Assembly: GCF_016820555.1 (NCBI RefSeq)
Contig: NZ_JADHDW010000016.1
Coordinates: 718-44,681, forward strand
Origin: Bacillus sp. REN10
GTDB taxonomy: Bacteria; Bacillota; Bacilli; Bacillales; Domibacillaceae
DNA length: 43,964 nt
Direction of reading: 5' to 3'
Below are positions 23,014-31,828 of the stretch, one piece after another (positions within the stretch are counted from its first letter, which is position 1; every line of letters starts with the position of its first letter). The notes under the pieces were generated by a model that ran no database searches, was not told the DNA's origin, and saw only the letters and a program-made list of their open reading frames with translations. Both the position numbers and the translations under genes were made by a program.

Positions 23014-24169
23014 ATGCGCTTTTATTCAATTTATCCACAATAGCTGTAATCGCACCGTCTCCAGTGACATTACAAGCTGTACCAAAGCTATCTTGAGCAA
23101 GATACAAAGCAATCATTAAAGAAATCATCGTTGAATCAAAGCCAAGCATTGTACCAAGCAGTCCAGTAGCAGCCATAACAGCACCGCCTGGAACACCAGG
23201 AGCAGCAATCATTGTAATACCTAGCATTAAAATGAAAGGAAACATACTTCCGAATGTATATGCTTGTCCTTGAATGAGCATAACAGCCATGGCGCAACTA
23301 ACAAGAGTAATCGTGCTTCCAGACAGATGGATGGTCGCTAATAACGGAACAGAAAAGTCTGAGATTCGCTCCTTCACCCCAAGTTTTTTCGAGCGATCGA
23401 GTGTAACTGGGATGGTGGAAGCGGAAGATTGCGTTCCTAGTGCCGTAAAATAAGCAGGAGCCATCGTTTTAACCATTTTGAACGGGTTTTGCTTTCTTAA
23501 TGTACCGGCAACAGAGTATTGAGCGAATAAATAAATGATATGAAGAATAATAATCATCATAAATACTTTTGCGAAGACGCTCATAATCGCACTTACTTGT
23601 CCGCCTTGTGTCATATTAGCGAAGATACCAAAAATATGAATAGGTAAGAGTGGAATAATGACTTTTTCAATGACTAATTCCACAATGGAGCGAAACTCAT
23701 TCATCATTTGTTCTAATGTATTACCTTTTATAGTTGCTATACCAAGTCCCAGTAGAAAAGCGAGTAAAAGAGCAGTCATAATATCCATAACAGGAGGCAT
23801 TTCTACGACGAAATAACTTTCCAGTAAGGCTTTTGATGGATCATCAAAGGCTTTTGATGCTTGATTGGCCAAAATCATAGGATAGATCGTTTGAGCTGTG
23901 AAAAAGGCAAGTAATCCAGCTCCAATCGTTGAAATATAAGCAATAGTTGTTGTCATTCCTAGTAATTTACCAGCACCTTTACCGATTGCCCCGATTCCTG
24001 GTGCGATAAAACCGATGATAATGAGTGGAATAACGAAGTTCAAGAAGTTACCGAATAACCCGTTGAACGTAGCGAACACTCTTATTAACCAGTCAGGAGC
24101 TAAGGTGCCTGTAATGATACCTGCCGTGATGGCTAAAATAATTTGAGGCAGTAAACCAAAACGTTTCAT
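23012..24169 (-). CDS. DAACS-family sodium:dicarboxylate/amino acid symporter
   Basis: A 385-aa transporter of the DAACS fold. Seen: LNFVIPLIIIGFIAPGIGAIGKGAGKLLG near residue 42, the hairpin ALGTQSSASTIPVTLDRSKKLGV near 243 (serine-rich first re-entrant loop), LSGSTITLVSCAMAVM near 285, MIAAPGVPGGAVMAATGLL near 325, and AQDSFGTACNVTGDGAITAIVDK at the end, with the substrate-site D-x-x-x-T-x-x-N-V-x-G-D pattern. It is distinct from the TcyP-type paralogue at 13.7 kb. Start ATG 24169 rather than 24193, because GGGAGG lies 7 nt before it. The substrate may be glutamate, aspartate, serine/threonine or a dicarboxylate. A single-gene unit. Confidence 0.88.
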   Translation of the reverse strand: MKRFGLLPQIILAITAGIITGTLAPDWLIRVFATFNGLFGNFLNFVIPLIIIGFIAPGIGAIGKGAGKLLGMTTTIAYISTIGAGLLAFFTAQTIYPMILANQASKAFDDPSKALLESYFVVEMPPVMDIMTALLLAFLLGLGIATIKGNTLEQMMNEFRSIVELVIEKVIIPLLPIHIFGIFANMTQGGQVSAIMSVFAKVFMMIIILHIIYLFAQYSVAGTLRKQNPFKMVKTMAPAYFTALGTQSSASTIPVTLDRSKKLGVKERISDFSVPLLATIHLSGSTITLVSCAMAVMLIQGQAYTFGSMFPFILMLGITMIAAPGVPGGAVMAATGLLGTMLGFDSTMISLMIALYLAQDSFGTACNVTGDGAITAIVDKLNKSA

Positions 24170-24421
24170 GTTGTGTCCTCCCGAAGAATACATTTGTTTT
24201 TTATAAGTGGATTATACATGTGTTTGGAAAGAATGTTAATAGGTGAAAAATATAAAAGATAATTCAGAAAAATACGGTGTATGCTTGCTAGCTTATCGTT
24301 TTTGAAATGAATAGGAAGATAATCGAGAGAATAGTATTAGGGAATTATTGTTTTTCTTTAATGAAAGCATGGTAAAATAGAAGATAAGGCAGTTCTTTTA
24401 TATATTTATCAGGAGGTTACT

Positions 24422-25477
24422 ATGACAACAAAACTATGTTTATTATATGGGGGCAAATCTGCTGAGCATCAAGTATCGCTGCATACAGCAAAAGCGGTAA
24501 TAAGTGCCCTCGACTTAAATAAATTTGATATTTACCCAATATATATTACGATCGACGGTAATTGGATTGAAGGAGAGCCGTTAACAGCGCCAGTGGAGGA
24601 TATTGCTGATCTACAGTTCTCTAAGGGAGAGGTATCCGCTGTGGCAGCAGAAAGTCTTTCTTCAGGGAAATACGACGTAATCTTTCCACTTTTGCATGGA
24701 CCAAACGGCGAGGATGGAACGATACAGGGCTTGCTTGAAGTGATGAACCTTCCTTACGTTGGGAATGGTGTATTATCTTCTTCGGCAGGGATGGATAAAG
24801 TGATTATGAAAAACATCTTTGCACAAGCAGGGCTTCCGCAAGTCAAGTATGTATGGTTTATTCGTAAAGCATGGCAACAGAATAAAGAGGCTGCTTATGA
24901 GAAAGTCGAGCAAGAACTTGGTTACCCATGCTTTGTAAAACCGGCTAATTTAGGATCAAGTGTTGGAATTAGCAAATGCACCAATCGTGATGAGCTCGAT
25001 CAAGCTTTTGAGGAAGCGTTCCAATTTGACCGCAAAATTATTATTGAGGAAGGCGTCACAGCTCGCGAGGTGGAAGTAGGAGTACTCGGTAATGATGATC
25101 CTCAATGCTCAGTGATCGGAGAAATTGTGCCGAAAAAAGATTTCTATGATTACAAGGCGAAATATGAAGATGGAAATACAGCTTTAATTATTCCGGCTGA
25201 AATGCCTGAAGCGACTCAAAAACAAATGAAAGAGATGGCGATCACTTCCTTCCATTCCTTGGATTGTTCTGGTCTTGTTAGGGCAGACTTTTTCTTAAAG
25301 GAGAATGGTGAATTGCTCATCAATGAAGTCAATACAATGCCAGGTTTTACTCCATTTAGTATGTTTCCGCTGTTATGGAAACATACAGGTGTGGAGTACC
25401 CTCAGCTGATCGAAAAATTAATTGAACTAGCGATTGAACGACATACAGAGAAACAACAAATTAAATATACTTTTTAA
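24422..25477 (+). CDS. ddl: D-alanine--D-alanine ligase
   Basis: A 351-aa ATP-grasp enzyme making D-Ala-D-Ala for peptidoglycan. Seen: [16 protein letters not shown] near residue 8, [16 protein letters not shown] near 92, the ATP-grasp lid [17 protein letters not shown] near 168, and [10 protein letters not shown] near 238 with the Tyr typical of dipeptide (not D-Ala-D-Lac) ligases. The Mg/ATP site [17 protein letters not shown] is near 304. It is followed 17 nt after its stop by murF, so substrate and user enzymes are one operon, as in B. subtilis (ddl-murF). SD AGGAGG precedes the ATG. Confidence 0.97.
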   Translation: MTTKLCLLYGGKSAEHQVSLHTAKAVISALDLNKFDIYPIYITIDGNWIEGEPLTAPVEDIADLQFSKGEVSAVAAESLSSGKYDVIFPLLHGPNGEDGTIQGLLEVMNLPYVGNGVLSSSAGMDKVIMKNIFAQAGLPQVKYVWFIRKAWQQNKEAAYEKVEQELGYPCFVKPANLGSSVGISKCTNRDELDQAFEEAFQFDRKIIIEEGVTAREVEVGVLGNDDPQCSVIGEIVPKKDFYDYKAKYEDGNTALIIPAEMPEATQKQMKEMAITSFHSLDCSGLVRADFFLKENGELLINEVNTMPGFTPFSMFPLLWKHTGVEYPQLIEKLIELAIERHTEKQQIKYTF

Positions 25478-25494
25478 AGGTGGACATTCATTTC

Positions 25495-26874
25495 ATGATT
25501 CGAAAGACCATAGAGCAACTGTTAAATATGATGAAAGTGGAAAATGACCCTATATTTTTTAGAGATCGAGTGATTGAAGGTGTGACCATTGACTCAAGAA
25601 AGGCAACGAATGGTCAGTTGTTTATACCATTCAAAGGTGAGCACACAGACGGTCACATCTATGTAAGGCAGGCCATTGAACAAGGAGCAGGTGCAGCTTT
25701 GTGGCAAAAAGATGTACCTAATCCGCCTGAAGATTTACCTATTCTGATTGTAGAAGATACGCTCATCGCTCTTCAACAGCTAGCGAAAGCGTACCGTAAT
25801 GAACTTTCCGTTAAAGTCGTGGGCGTGACAGGAAGCAATGGGAAAACGACAACAAAGGATATGGTGACGAGCCTGTTGTCATTAAAGTATAAAGTGCAAA
25901 AAACAGAAGGCAATTACAACAATCATATTGGTCTTCCTTTAACGATTTTGTCCTTGTGTTCAGAAACAGAAGTGGCCGTTTTAGAGATGGGAATGAGCGG
26001 CAAAGGTGAAATAGACTTATTAACGAAATTAGCTTCTCCGGATGTTGCTGTCATTACAAATATTGGCGAGTCTCATTTGCAAGATCTTGGTTCAAGAGAA
26101 GCCATTTCTGAAGCTAAAATGGAGATTATTAACGGGTTATCTGAAGAGGGATGTCTCATTTACCAAGGTGATGAACCGCTATTAAGAGAGCGTGTGGAGA
26201 ACATGGAGACGCTTCAAGCGAAGACATTCGGTTTTGAGGAAAATAATGATTTATATCCGTTGACAGTTGAAGCGTTACAAACGGGGAGCCGCTTTACGGT
26301 TAATGCAGTTCCGGGTATCGATTTTACTTTGCCAGTTCTCGGTCGTCATAATGTATCGAACGCGATGGCTGCGATGCTAGTGGCTCACGAAATGGGCATT
26401 GAGTATAAAGAGATGAAAGCTGGTTTAGCATCCGTTGAATTAACAAAGATGCGGATGGAATGGGTAGAAGGTGTTCGTGGAGTAAAAATCATTAATGATA
26501 CGTATAATGCCAGTCCTACTTCCATGAAGGCTGCTATTGAATTAACAGCGCAAATGCCTGGATTTGAAAAGAAAATATTAGTTCTTGGGGATATGCTAGA
26601 ACTTGGTTTAGATGAGGAGCTTTTTCACTATCAAGTGGGACAAACGATAAATGGAGAGGCTATCAATTATCTTTTCACTTTTGGACGGCTCGGTCAATTT
26701 ATCGCCGCTGGTGCAAAGAATTCGCTCGGCGAAGATCGTATCTTTGCTTTTACTGACAAGCAAGAATTGCTGGAGAAATTATCCTCTATTCTTACTGGCG
26801 GAGAATTAATTACCATCAAGGCCTCAAGAGGAATGAGACTAGAGGAAATTGTTCAAGCTTTAGCTAGTGAGTGA
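25495..26874 (+). CDS. murF: UDP-MurNAc-tripeptide--D-Ala-D-Ala ligase
   Basis: A 459-aa Mur ligase that adds D-Ala-D-Ala to the UDP-MurNAc-tripeptide, completing the pentapeptide. Seen: the N-terminal substrate domain with GVTIDSRKATNGQLFIPFKGE, the P-loop VVGVTGSNGKTTTKDMV near residue 107, NYNNHIGLPLTIL near 140, EMGMSGKGEI near 162, ITNIGESHLQDLGS near 186, and the C-terminal domain NDTYNASPTSMKAAIE near 335 and LVLGDMLELG near 360. The frame reaches GTG 25480, but AAAGGTGG overlaps that codon; ATG 25495 is the natural start. The last gene of the ddl-murF operon. Confidence 0.96.
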   Translation: MIRKTIEQLLNMMKVENDPIFFRDRVIEGVTIDSRKATNGQLFIPFKGEHTDGHIYVRQAIEQGAGAALWQKDVPNPPEDLPILIVEDTLIALQQLAKAYRNELSVKVVGVTGSNGKTTTKDMVTSLLSLKYKVQKTEGNYNNHIGLPLTILSLCSETEVAVLEMGMSGKGEIDLLTKLASPDVAVITNIGESHLQDLGSREAISEAKMEIINGLSEEGCLIYQGDEPLLRERVENMETLQAKTFGFEENNDLYPLTVEALQTGSRFTVNAVPGIDFTLPVLGRHNVSNAMAAMLVAHEMGIEYKEMKAGLASVELTKMRMEWVEGVRGVKIINDTYNASPTSMKAAIELTAQMPGFEKKILVLGDMLELGLDEELFHYQVGQTINGEAINYLFTFGRLGQFIAAGAKNSLGEDRIFAFTDKQELLEKLSSILTGGELITIKASRGMRLEEIVQALASE

Positions 26875-26878
26875 ATGG

Positions 26879-26915
26879 AAAAACATCGAGGTGAAAAAGT
26901 TTCCTCGATGTTTTT
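26879..26915 (+). terminator. Terminator of ddl-murF
   Basis: AAAAACATCGAGG pairs with CCTCGATGTTTTT around an 11-nt loop, just after the murF stop. Confidence 0.9.
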
Positions 26916-27028
26916 CATTCATCCATTTCAATGGACACTCCCCGCGCTTGATGAAGCAGCATGACATGAATAATAGCTAATGATTTATCCACACTAACGA
27001 TGAATGAGTAAAAAGAACAGGTGAGAGT

Positions 27029-27730
27029 ATGATCGGTTGTTTATGTATTCATGGCTTTACCGGTGCTCCTTATGAAGTAGAACCGCTTGCGGAATATTTA
27101 AAAGAGAAAACAGATTGGAAAGTAGTAGTGCCTACTTTACCTGGGCATGGGGAGAAGCTGAGCTTAAAAGGTGTGACGTATCAGCAGTGGCTTGAACATG
27201 CAGAAAAAGAGCTCCAACTGCTATTGTCTGAATGTGAGCATGTATACATGATTGGTTTTTCGATGGGCGGGATGATTGCTTTGTATTTAGCAGAAAAATA
27301 TCCGGTAGAAAAACTTATATTATTGAGTGCGGCTGCCAAATATATTAATGTTGGACAGTTGTTTACAGATATACGCGAAATGCTAAAAGACGCCCGATCG
27401 GGACAACTTTTCGAAAATGAATTGTTTGTACGTTATAAAGACAAAGTGTTGTCTACACCATTATCAGCTACGCAGCAATTTAGAAAAATGGTGAAGCAGA
27501 TTACACCGCTGATTGAAAAAATTAATATTCCTACCTTCATCGCACAAGGCCTGGCTGATGGCATTGTACCCCCAAAAAGTGCTGATTTTATTTATCAAAA
27601 GATTTCTTCTAAGGAAAAAGAGCTTTACTATTCAAAGGAAGCGAAGCATCATATTTGCCACACAGGCGATAAAGAAGAATTGTTTAATAAGATCTTTACT
27701 TTTTTAAATAGAAGTAGTAAAGTTATTTAA
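27029..27730 (+). CDS. Alpha/beta hydrolase (carboxylesterase-like)
   Basis: A 233-aa alpha/beta-hydrolase close to the Est30-type monoacylglycerol lipase/carboxylesterases. Seen: oxyanion strand CIHGFTGAPYEVEPLAEYL near residue 6, LPGHGEKL near 37, nucleophile Ser78 in GFSMGG, the acid in QGLADGIVPP near 182, and the catalytic His in AKHHICHTGDKEE near 215. No signal peptide, so it is cytosolic. Substrate unknown; short acyl esters are likely. SD AGGTGAGAG lies just before the ATG. It stands between the ddl-murF terminator and the cshA leader, probably as a single gene using the hairpin at 27780 as terminator. Confidence 0.88.
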   Translation: MIGCLCIHGFTGAPYEVEPLAEYLKEKTDWKVVVPTLPGHGEKLSLKGVTYQQWLEHAEKELQLLLSECEHVYMIGFSMGGMIALYLAEKYPVEKLILLSAAAKYINVGQLFTDIREMLKDARSGQLFENELFVRYKDKVLSTPLSATQQFRKMVKQITPLIEKINIPTFIAQGLADGIVPPKSADFIYQKISSKEKELYYSKEAKHHICHTGDKEELFNKIFTFLNRSSKVI

Positions 27731-27737
27731 ATATCCA

Positions 27738-27766
27738 TTGAATTTGAATAATGCAGATGGTATGAT
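27738..27766 (+). promoter_or_regulatory. Sigma-A promoter of cshA
   Basis: TTGAAT at 27738-27743, 17-nt spacer, TATGAT at 27761-27766 preceded by TGG (extended -10). Transcription should start near 27773, just before the hairpin at 27780. Confidence 0.65.
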
Positions 27767-27779
27767 AACAATAACTTTT

Positions 27780-27804
27780 ACTCTTCTTGTGAAGAGTATT
27801 TTTT
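27780..27804 (+). terminator. Terminator-like hairpin in the cshA leader
   Basis: ACTCTTC, loop TTGT, GAAGAGT, then A and six T. It can end the esterase transcript, but it also lies only about 7 nt downstream of the predicted cshA start of transcription, so it may act as an attenuator or 5' stabiliser. Confidence 0.7.
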
Positions 27805-27843
27805 GTGTGATACGGTAGCTGAAATAGAAGGAGAAGAAAACTA

Positions 27844-29283
27844 TTGACGAAATTTAAAGATTTGAATTTAAGTGAAGCCACTTTAAAAGCTATTGATAAA
27901 ATGGGGTTTGAGGAAGCAACACCCATCCAAGCAGCAACAATTCCAGTAGGACTTGAAGGCAGAGATATTATCGGTCAGGCGCAAACAGGTACAGGTAAAA
28001 CAACGGCTTTCGGTATTCCGATGATCGAAAAAATTGATACGCATGATCACTCTATTCAAGGGTTGATTATTGCTCCTACACGCGAACTAGCGATCCAAGT
28101 GTCTGAAGAACTATACAAGATCGGCGGAGGTAAACGAGTAGGTATTTTAGCGGTTTACGGCGGACAAGACATTCAACGTCAAATCCGCGCGTTGAAAAAA
28201 CGCCCACACATCATTGTAGGTACACCTGGACGGATTTTAGATCATATTAATCGCAAGACGTTAAAGTTAGATCAGCTGCAAACTCTTGTATTAGATGAAG
28301 CGGATGAAATGTTAAATATGGGCTTTATTCAAGATATTGAAGCTATTCTTTCTCACGTGCCAGCTGAACGTCAAACATTGTTGTTTTCAGCAACAATGCC
28401 TAAGCAAATTCGTGCGATAGCTGAAAGATTTATGAATGAACCTGAAACGATTCGTGTGAAAATGAAAGAAATGACGGTTTCAAACATTGATCAATATTTT
28501 GTGAAAGTGCAGCAGCGTGATAAATTTGATGTGCTTTCTCGTTTGATTGATGTTCATTCTCCGGAACTTGCCATCATTTTCGGAAGAACAAAGCGACGCG
28601 TAGATGAATTGGCTAATGCTTTAAGCCTTCGTGGTTATCAAGCAGAAGGCATTCATGGTGATTTAAGCCAAGCGAAGCGTTTAACTGTGCTGAAACGTTT
28701 TAAAGAAGGGAAAATCGATGTTCTTGTAGCGACAGATGTAGCGGCTCGTGGTTTAGATATTTCTGGCGTGACACATGTATATAACTATGATATCCCTCAA
28801 GATCCAGAAAGCTATGTACACCGCATTGGCCGTACAGGACGTGCTGGAAAAGAAGGAATGGCCGTTACTTTTGTTGAGCCAAGAGAAATGAGCTATTTAA
28901 AAGAAGTAGAAAGAACAACAAAGAAACGCATGACACCAATGAGTGCGCCTACATGGGATGATGCACTGATCGGTCAGCAACGTGCAGCCGTAACTGAATT
29001 GGAAGACAGCGTTGCGAAAAATGATCTTTCTCAATACAAAACATTTGCTCGAGAGTTGCTTGATCAATATGAGGCAGAGGAATTAGTAGCAGCTGCATTG
29101 AAATTGATTACGAAAGAGCCAGATCGCACACCTGTGCGTATCTCAAGTGAAGCATCTCTTCCGCAAAAGAGAGATAGCTTCCGCTCTAAAAATGGAAACA
29201 GCAGAAAGAACAACAACCGTCAAGGAAACCGTTCTTACAATAGAGACCGCAAAAATACAAGAAGAAAATACTCTTCGCAATAA
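27844..29283 (+). CDS. cshA: DEAD-box RNA helicase CshA
   Basis: A 479-aa ATP-dependent RNA helicase of the degradosome and cold-shock response. Seen: the Q motif [14 protein letters not shown] near residue 20, Walker [13 protein letters not shown] near 44, [13 protein letters not shown] near 128, the DEAD box [11 protein letters not shown] near 150, SATMP near 182, and the second RecA domain with [16 protein letters not shown] and [11 protein letters not shown] near 335. A basic Arg/Asn/Lys-rich tail covers about residues 430-479. The start is TTG 27844 after AAGGAGAAG; the protein then reads [11 protein letters not shown], aligning with known CshA N-termini. ydbS and ydbT follow, as in B. 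subtilis, but after a terminator. Confidence 0.96.
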   Translation: MTKFKDLNLSEATLKAIDKMGFEEATPIQAATIPVGLEGRDIIGQAQTGTGKTTAFGIPMIEKIDTHDHSIQGLIIAPTRELAIQVSEELYKIGGGKRVGILAVYGGQDIQRQIRALKKRPHIIVGTPGRILDHINRKTLKLDQLQTLVLDEADEMLNMGFIQDIEAILSHVPAERQTLLFSATMPKQIRAIAERFMNEPETIRVKMKEMTVSNIDQYFVKVQQRDKFDVLSRLIDVHSPELAIIFGRTKRRVDELANALSLRGYQAEGIHGDLSQAKRLTVLKRFKEGKIDVLVATDVAARGLDISGVTHVYNYDIPQDPESYVHRIGRTGRAGKEGMAVTFVEPREMSYLKEVERTTKKRMTPMSAPTWDDALIGQQRAAVTELEDSVAKNDLSQYKTFARELLDQYEAEELVAAALKLITKEPDRTPVRISSEASLPQKRDSFRSKNGNSRKNNNRQGNRSYNRDRKNTRRKYSSQ

Positions 29284-29288
29284 ATTCG

Positions 29289-29320
29289 AAAAAAGCACAG
29301 GATTCTCCTGTGCTTTTTTT
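29289..29320 (+). terminator. Terminator of cshA
   Basis: AAAAAAGCACAGGA pairs with TCCTGTGCTTTTTT around a 3-nt loop, right after the stop codon. Confidence 0.93.
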
Positions 29321-29328
29321 ACCATAAA

Positions 29329-29357
29329 TGAAACTTTTAGTTCATCCTAAACGTTAA
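29329..29357 (+). promoter_or_regulatory. Sigma-W-like promoter of ydbST
   Basis: TGAAAC at 29329-29334, 17-nt spacer, CGTTAA at 29352-29357. It fits the sigma-W form except for CGTT in place of CGTA. ydbST belongs to the sigma-W regulon in B. subtilis, which supports the call. Confidence 0.6.
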
Positions 29358-29390
29358 ACAGTAAAAAAGTAAAAAGGTCGTGAGCATCCA

Positions 29391-29867
29391 ATGATAGAAC
29401 CGAGAAAGAGAATTTCGAAAAAAGCTCTGACAGTATGGAGAATATCGGGGATGATTAGTACCGTCATTGTTTGGTTATTATTGATTGGAGGCGGAGTATT
29501 CACCCTTATAAAAGATGGACCGTTATGGGTGATAGGTATATTAGCTTTAACGGGAATACTGATAGTCTATTTTTTTGTTTACCTTTTACCAAAACTGCGA
29601 TGGAACCGTTGGCGATATGAGGTGAGAGAACAGGAAATTGAATTGCAGCATGGAGTCATTATTACTCGGCGGACGTTAATTCCGATGATTCGTGTACAAC
29701 ATGTCGATACAGAGCAAGGACCTCTTTTAAGAAGATATGGTTTAGCTGCTATTCAGGTTTCAACAGCTGCCACTATTCATGAAATTCCTGCCGTTGAGAT
29801 GGAGGAAGCGGAAGAAATGCGGAAGATGATTTCTGCTTTAGCAAGGGTGGCGACAGAAGATGTTTAA
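29391..29867 (+). CDS. ydbS: YdbS, membrane PH-domain (DUF304/bPH2) protein
   Basis: A 158-aa protein with two hydrophobic helices (about residues 16-40 and 45-68) followed by one bacterial pleckstrin-homology domain. The domain reads RWNRWRYEVREQEIELQHGVIITRR, then IPMIRVQHVDTEQGPLLRRYGLA and VSTAATIHEIPAV. YdbS and YdbT act together; in B. subtilis they give resistance to certain antimicrobial peptides (reported for amylocyclicin) as part of the sigma-W regulon. Its reading frame overlaps ydbT by 8 nt, so the two are translationally coupled. A sigma-W-like promoter lies just upstream. Confidence 0.9.
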   Translation: MIEPRKRISKKALTVWRISGMISTVIVWLLLIGGGVFTLIKDGPLWVIGILALTGILIVYFFVYLLPKLRWNRWRYEVREQEIELQHGVIITRRTLIPMIRVQHVDTEQGPLLRRYGLAAIQVSTAATIHEIPAVEMEEAEEMRKMISALARVATEDV

Positions 29868-31338
29868 GCCGAAACGACTGCATCCGATCGCGGCTGTATC
29901 GAATGTTTTACAGGAGTTGAAAAACCTGATTTTTCCGCTGGTTTTGGTTTTCTTTGTAAATAATAAAGAAAAAGTGGATGTTTGGGATTACTTGCCGATG
30001 ATCGGTATGGGTGTTTTAATTTTGTTTTTACTGATAAGCGGAGTCGTTAAATGGATCCGTTTTACTTATTGGGTAGAAGAAAGCGAATTAAGAATCGAGC
30101 ATGGTCTTTTTGTCAAAAAGAAGCGGTATATACCAATAGAACGCATTCAAAGTATAGATGTTTCAGAAGGGCTTTTACAGCAAATGTTTAGTTTAGTAAA
30201 GGTCAAAATTGAAACGGCTGGTTCTAGCGATCCGATGAAGTCTGAAGCTGAACTGACAGCTATTACGAAAGAAGAGGCTGATGCACTGAAAGAGATGATT
30301 AGCCGTGAAAAAAACAGGTTCAGTGAAGAAATGGAACAAATGGATGGCAACGAGGAAGCAAAGGAAACGGCCACAGTCATTTACAAAGCGAAATTATCAG
30401 AGCTATTGTTATTAGCAGCGACATCGGGCGGTATAGGGGTAGTGATTTCTGCCGTCATCGCTTTTTTATCTCAATTTGATGAACTCATCCCTTATGAAAA
30501 AGTATTTCTAGAAGTTTCCCGCTTTATTGAATACGGTGTGATTATCGTTTCGCTTGTTGTCTTTATTATTTTATGTATTGCGTGGATTATTTCTGTTGTT
30601 TTAACTTTGTTGAAGTACCATGATTTTACGTTAGAGATGAATGATGAACATCTAGTGATTCGAAGAGGGTTGCTAGAGAAAAGACAAATAATGCTTCCCT
30701 TTAGCAGGATTCAAGGTATGACCATTGTAGAAAATCCGCTTCGTCAGATTGCTGGTTACTGCTCTGTTCAGCTAGAGAGTGCCGGGGGAGCAGATCCTTC
30801 TGAGAGAGGTGCGAGCAATGTAATGTTGCCGATGATCAAAAAAGAATCGGCTCTTACTTTACTGAAAGAAGTTTTCCCGGATTATTCTTTTCCTAAGGAG
30901 TTTCATTCAGTGCCTAAAAAAGCTATGAGAAGGTATATTTTCAGAAAAATATATTATGTAATCATTCCGGTTGTTGGGATTAGTTGGTATTTGTGGCCGA
31001 GTGGTTTGTGGTCTTTCGTCCTATTATTGCTTGCTGCTGTTTATGGGATCAGCTGTTATCGGTCAGCTGGCTGGATAGTAATAGACGACCAGTTAACGAT
31101 TCGCTATCGGCGCTTAGATCGCTGCACAGTCATGATGAAGAAATCGCATATACAATCGGTAGAGCTTACGCAAGCTCCTTGGCAAAAAAAGAAGGGATTG
31201 GCTTCATTTTCTGCTGTGATTAAAAGCGGAGCAGCAGGAAAGAAAGCGAAGGTGATTGATGCATCTTTAACAGATGCGTCTTGTGTGTATCGGTGGTACG
31301 AAAGAGAAGATCAACACGAAATGCAGGTGAAGCAATGA
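29860..31338 (+). CDS. ydbT: YdbT, multi-PH-domain membrane protein
   Basis: A 492-aa partner of YdbS. Paired hydrophobic helices (about residues 22-65, 178-250 and 355-395) are each followed by a bacterial PH (bPH2/DUF304) unit: [34 protein letters not shown] near 72, [34 protein letters not shown] near 260, and a more divergent third near 405 ([29 protein letters not shown]). The repeats share the P-x-x-R-I-Q core. Probably acts at the membrane surface in antimicrobial-peptide resistance with YdbS. It overlaps ydbS at its start and acpS (ATGA) at its end, giving a three-gene operon. Confidence 0.9.
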   Translation: MFKPKRLHPIAAVSNVLQELKNLIFPLVLVFFVNNKEKVDVWDYLPMIGMGVLILFLLISGVVKWIRFTYWVEESELRIEHGLFVKKKRYIPIERIQSIDVSEGLLQQMFSLVKVKIETAGSSDPMKSEAELTAITKEEADALKEMISREKNRFSEEMEQMDGNEEAKETATVIYKAKLSELLLLAATSGGIGVVISAVIAFLSQFDELIPYEKVFLEVSRFIEYGVIIVSLVVFIILCIAWIISVVLTLLKYHDFTLEMNDEHLVIRRGLLEKRQIMLPFSRIQGMTIVENPLRQIAGYCSVQLESAGGADPSERGASNVMLPMIKKESALTLLKEVFPDYSFPKEFHSVPKKAMRRYIFRKIYYVIIPVVGISWYLWPSGLWSFVLLLLAAVYGISCYRSAGWIVIDDQLTIRYRRLDRCTVMMKKSHIQSVELTQAPWQKKKGLASFSAVIKSGAAGKKAKVIDASLTDASCVYRWYEREDQHEMQVKQ

Positions 31339-31691
31339 TACAAGGAATTGGTATGGATATTGTGGAGATTGTGCGAATTCGAAAGCTTATCGAGAGGCAG
31401 CCAAAATTTCTTCAGCGTATATTAACGGCGGCTGAACAGGAAGTGTTTCACAATCGGAGTGGTCAACGTCAATTTGAATACGCCGCTGGCCGCTTTGCTG
31501 CTAAAGAGGCTTTTGCTAAGGCATATGGGACTGGTATTGGTAAAGAACTGTCTTTTCAAGAGATTGAAACGGCTACTGACCACCGAGGAAAGCCTTATAT
31601 AAAGGCACCTATTTCTGAAGGTGTCCATCTATCTATTAGCCACAGCAAAGAATATGCTGCTGCCCAAGTCATTATTGAAAAACTGCGTTAA
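31335..31691 (+). CDS. acpS: Holo-[acyl-carrier-protein] synthase
   Basis: A 118-aa phosphopantetheinyl transferase that moves 4'-phosphopantetheine from CoA to apo-ACP for fatty-acid synthesis. Seen: GIGMDIVEI with the Mg-binding Asp8, the catalytic [20 protein letters not shown] near 50, and the CoA-binding [16 protein letters not shown] at the C-terminus. The open frame runs back to 31281, but the start is ATG 31335, which overlaps the ydbT stop in ATGA and has AGGTGA 5 nt upstream. In B. subtilis the rhomboid gene ydcA lies between ydbT and acpS; it is missing here. Confidence 0.95.
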   Translation: MIQGIGMDIVEIVRIRKLIERQPKFLQRILTAAEQEVFHNRSGQRQFEYAAGRFAAKEAFAKAYGTGIGKELSFQEIETATDHRGKPYIKAPISEGVHLSISHSKEYAAAQVIIEKLR

Positions 31692-31774
31692 ACAATCAAG
31701 TTGAATCCGCCTATGTTGATTTCTGTTCCTTTGTCCTATTGAAACATAAACAATTTCACTTCCTTTTGCAACAA

Positions 31775-31803
31775 TCATAATCTGAATGGTTGTCTCATAT
31801 ATT
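31775..31803 (+). promoter_or_regulatory. Sigma-E-like promoter of ydcC
   Basis: TCATAAT at 31775-31781, 14-nt spacer, CATATATT at 31796-31803, close to the mother-cell sigma-E form (kmATATT, N14, CATACAnT). It sits 26 nt before the start codon. Confidence 0.4.
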
Positions 31804-31828
31804 TTAGTGCGAAAGGGGTTGTGAAGCG

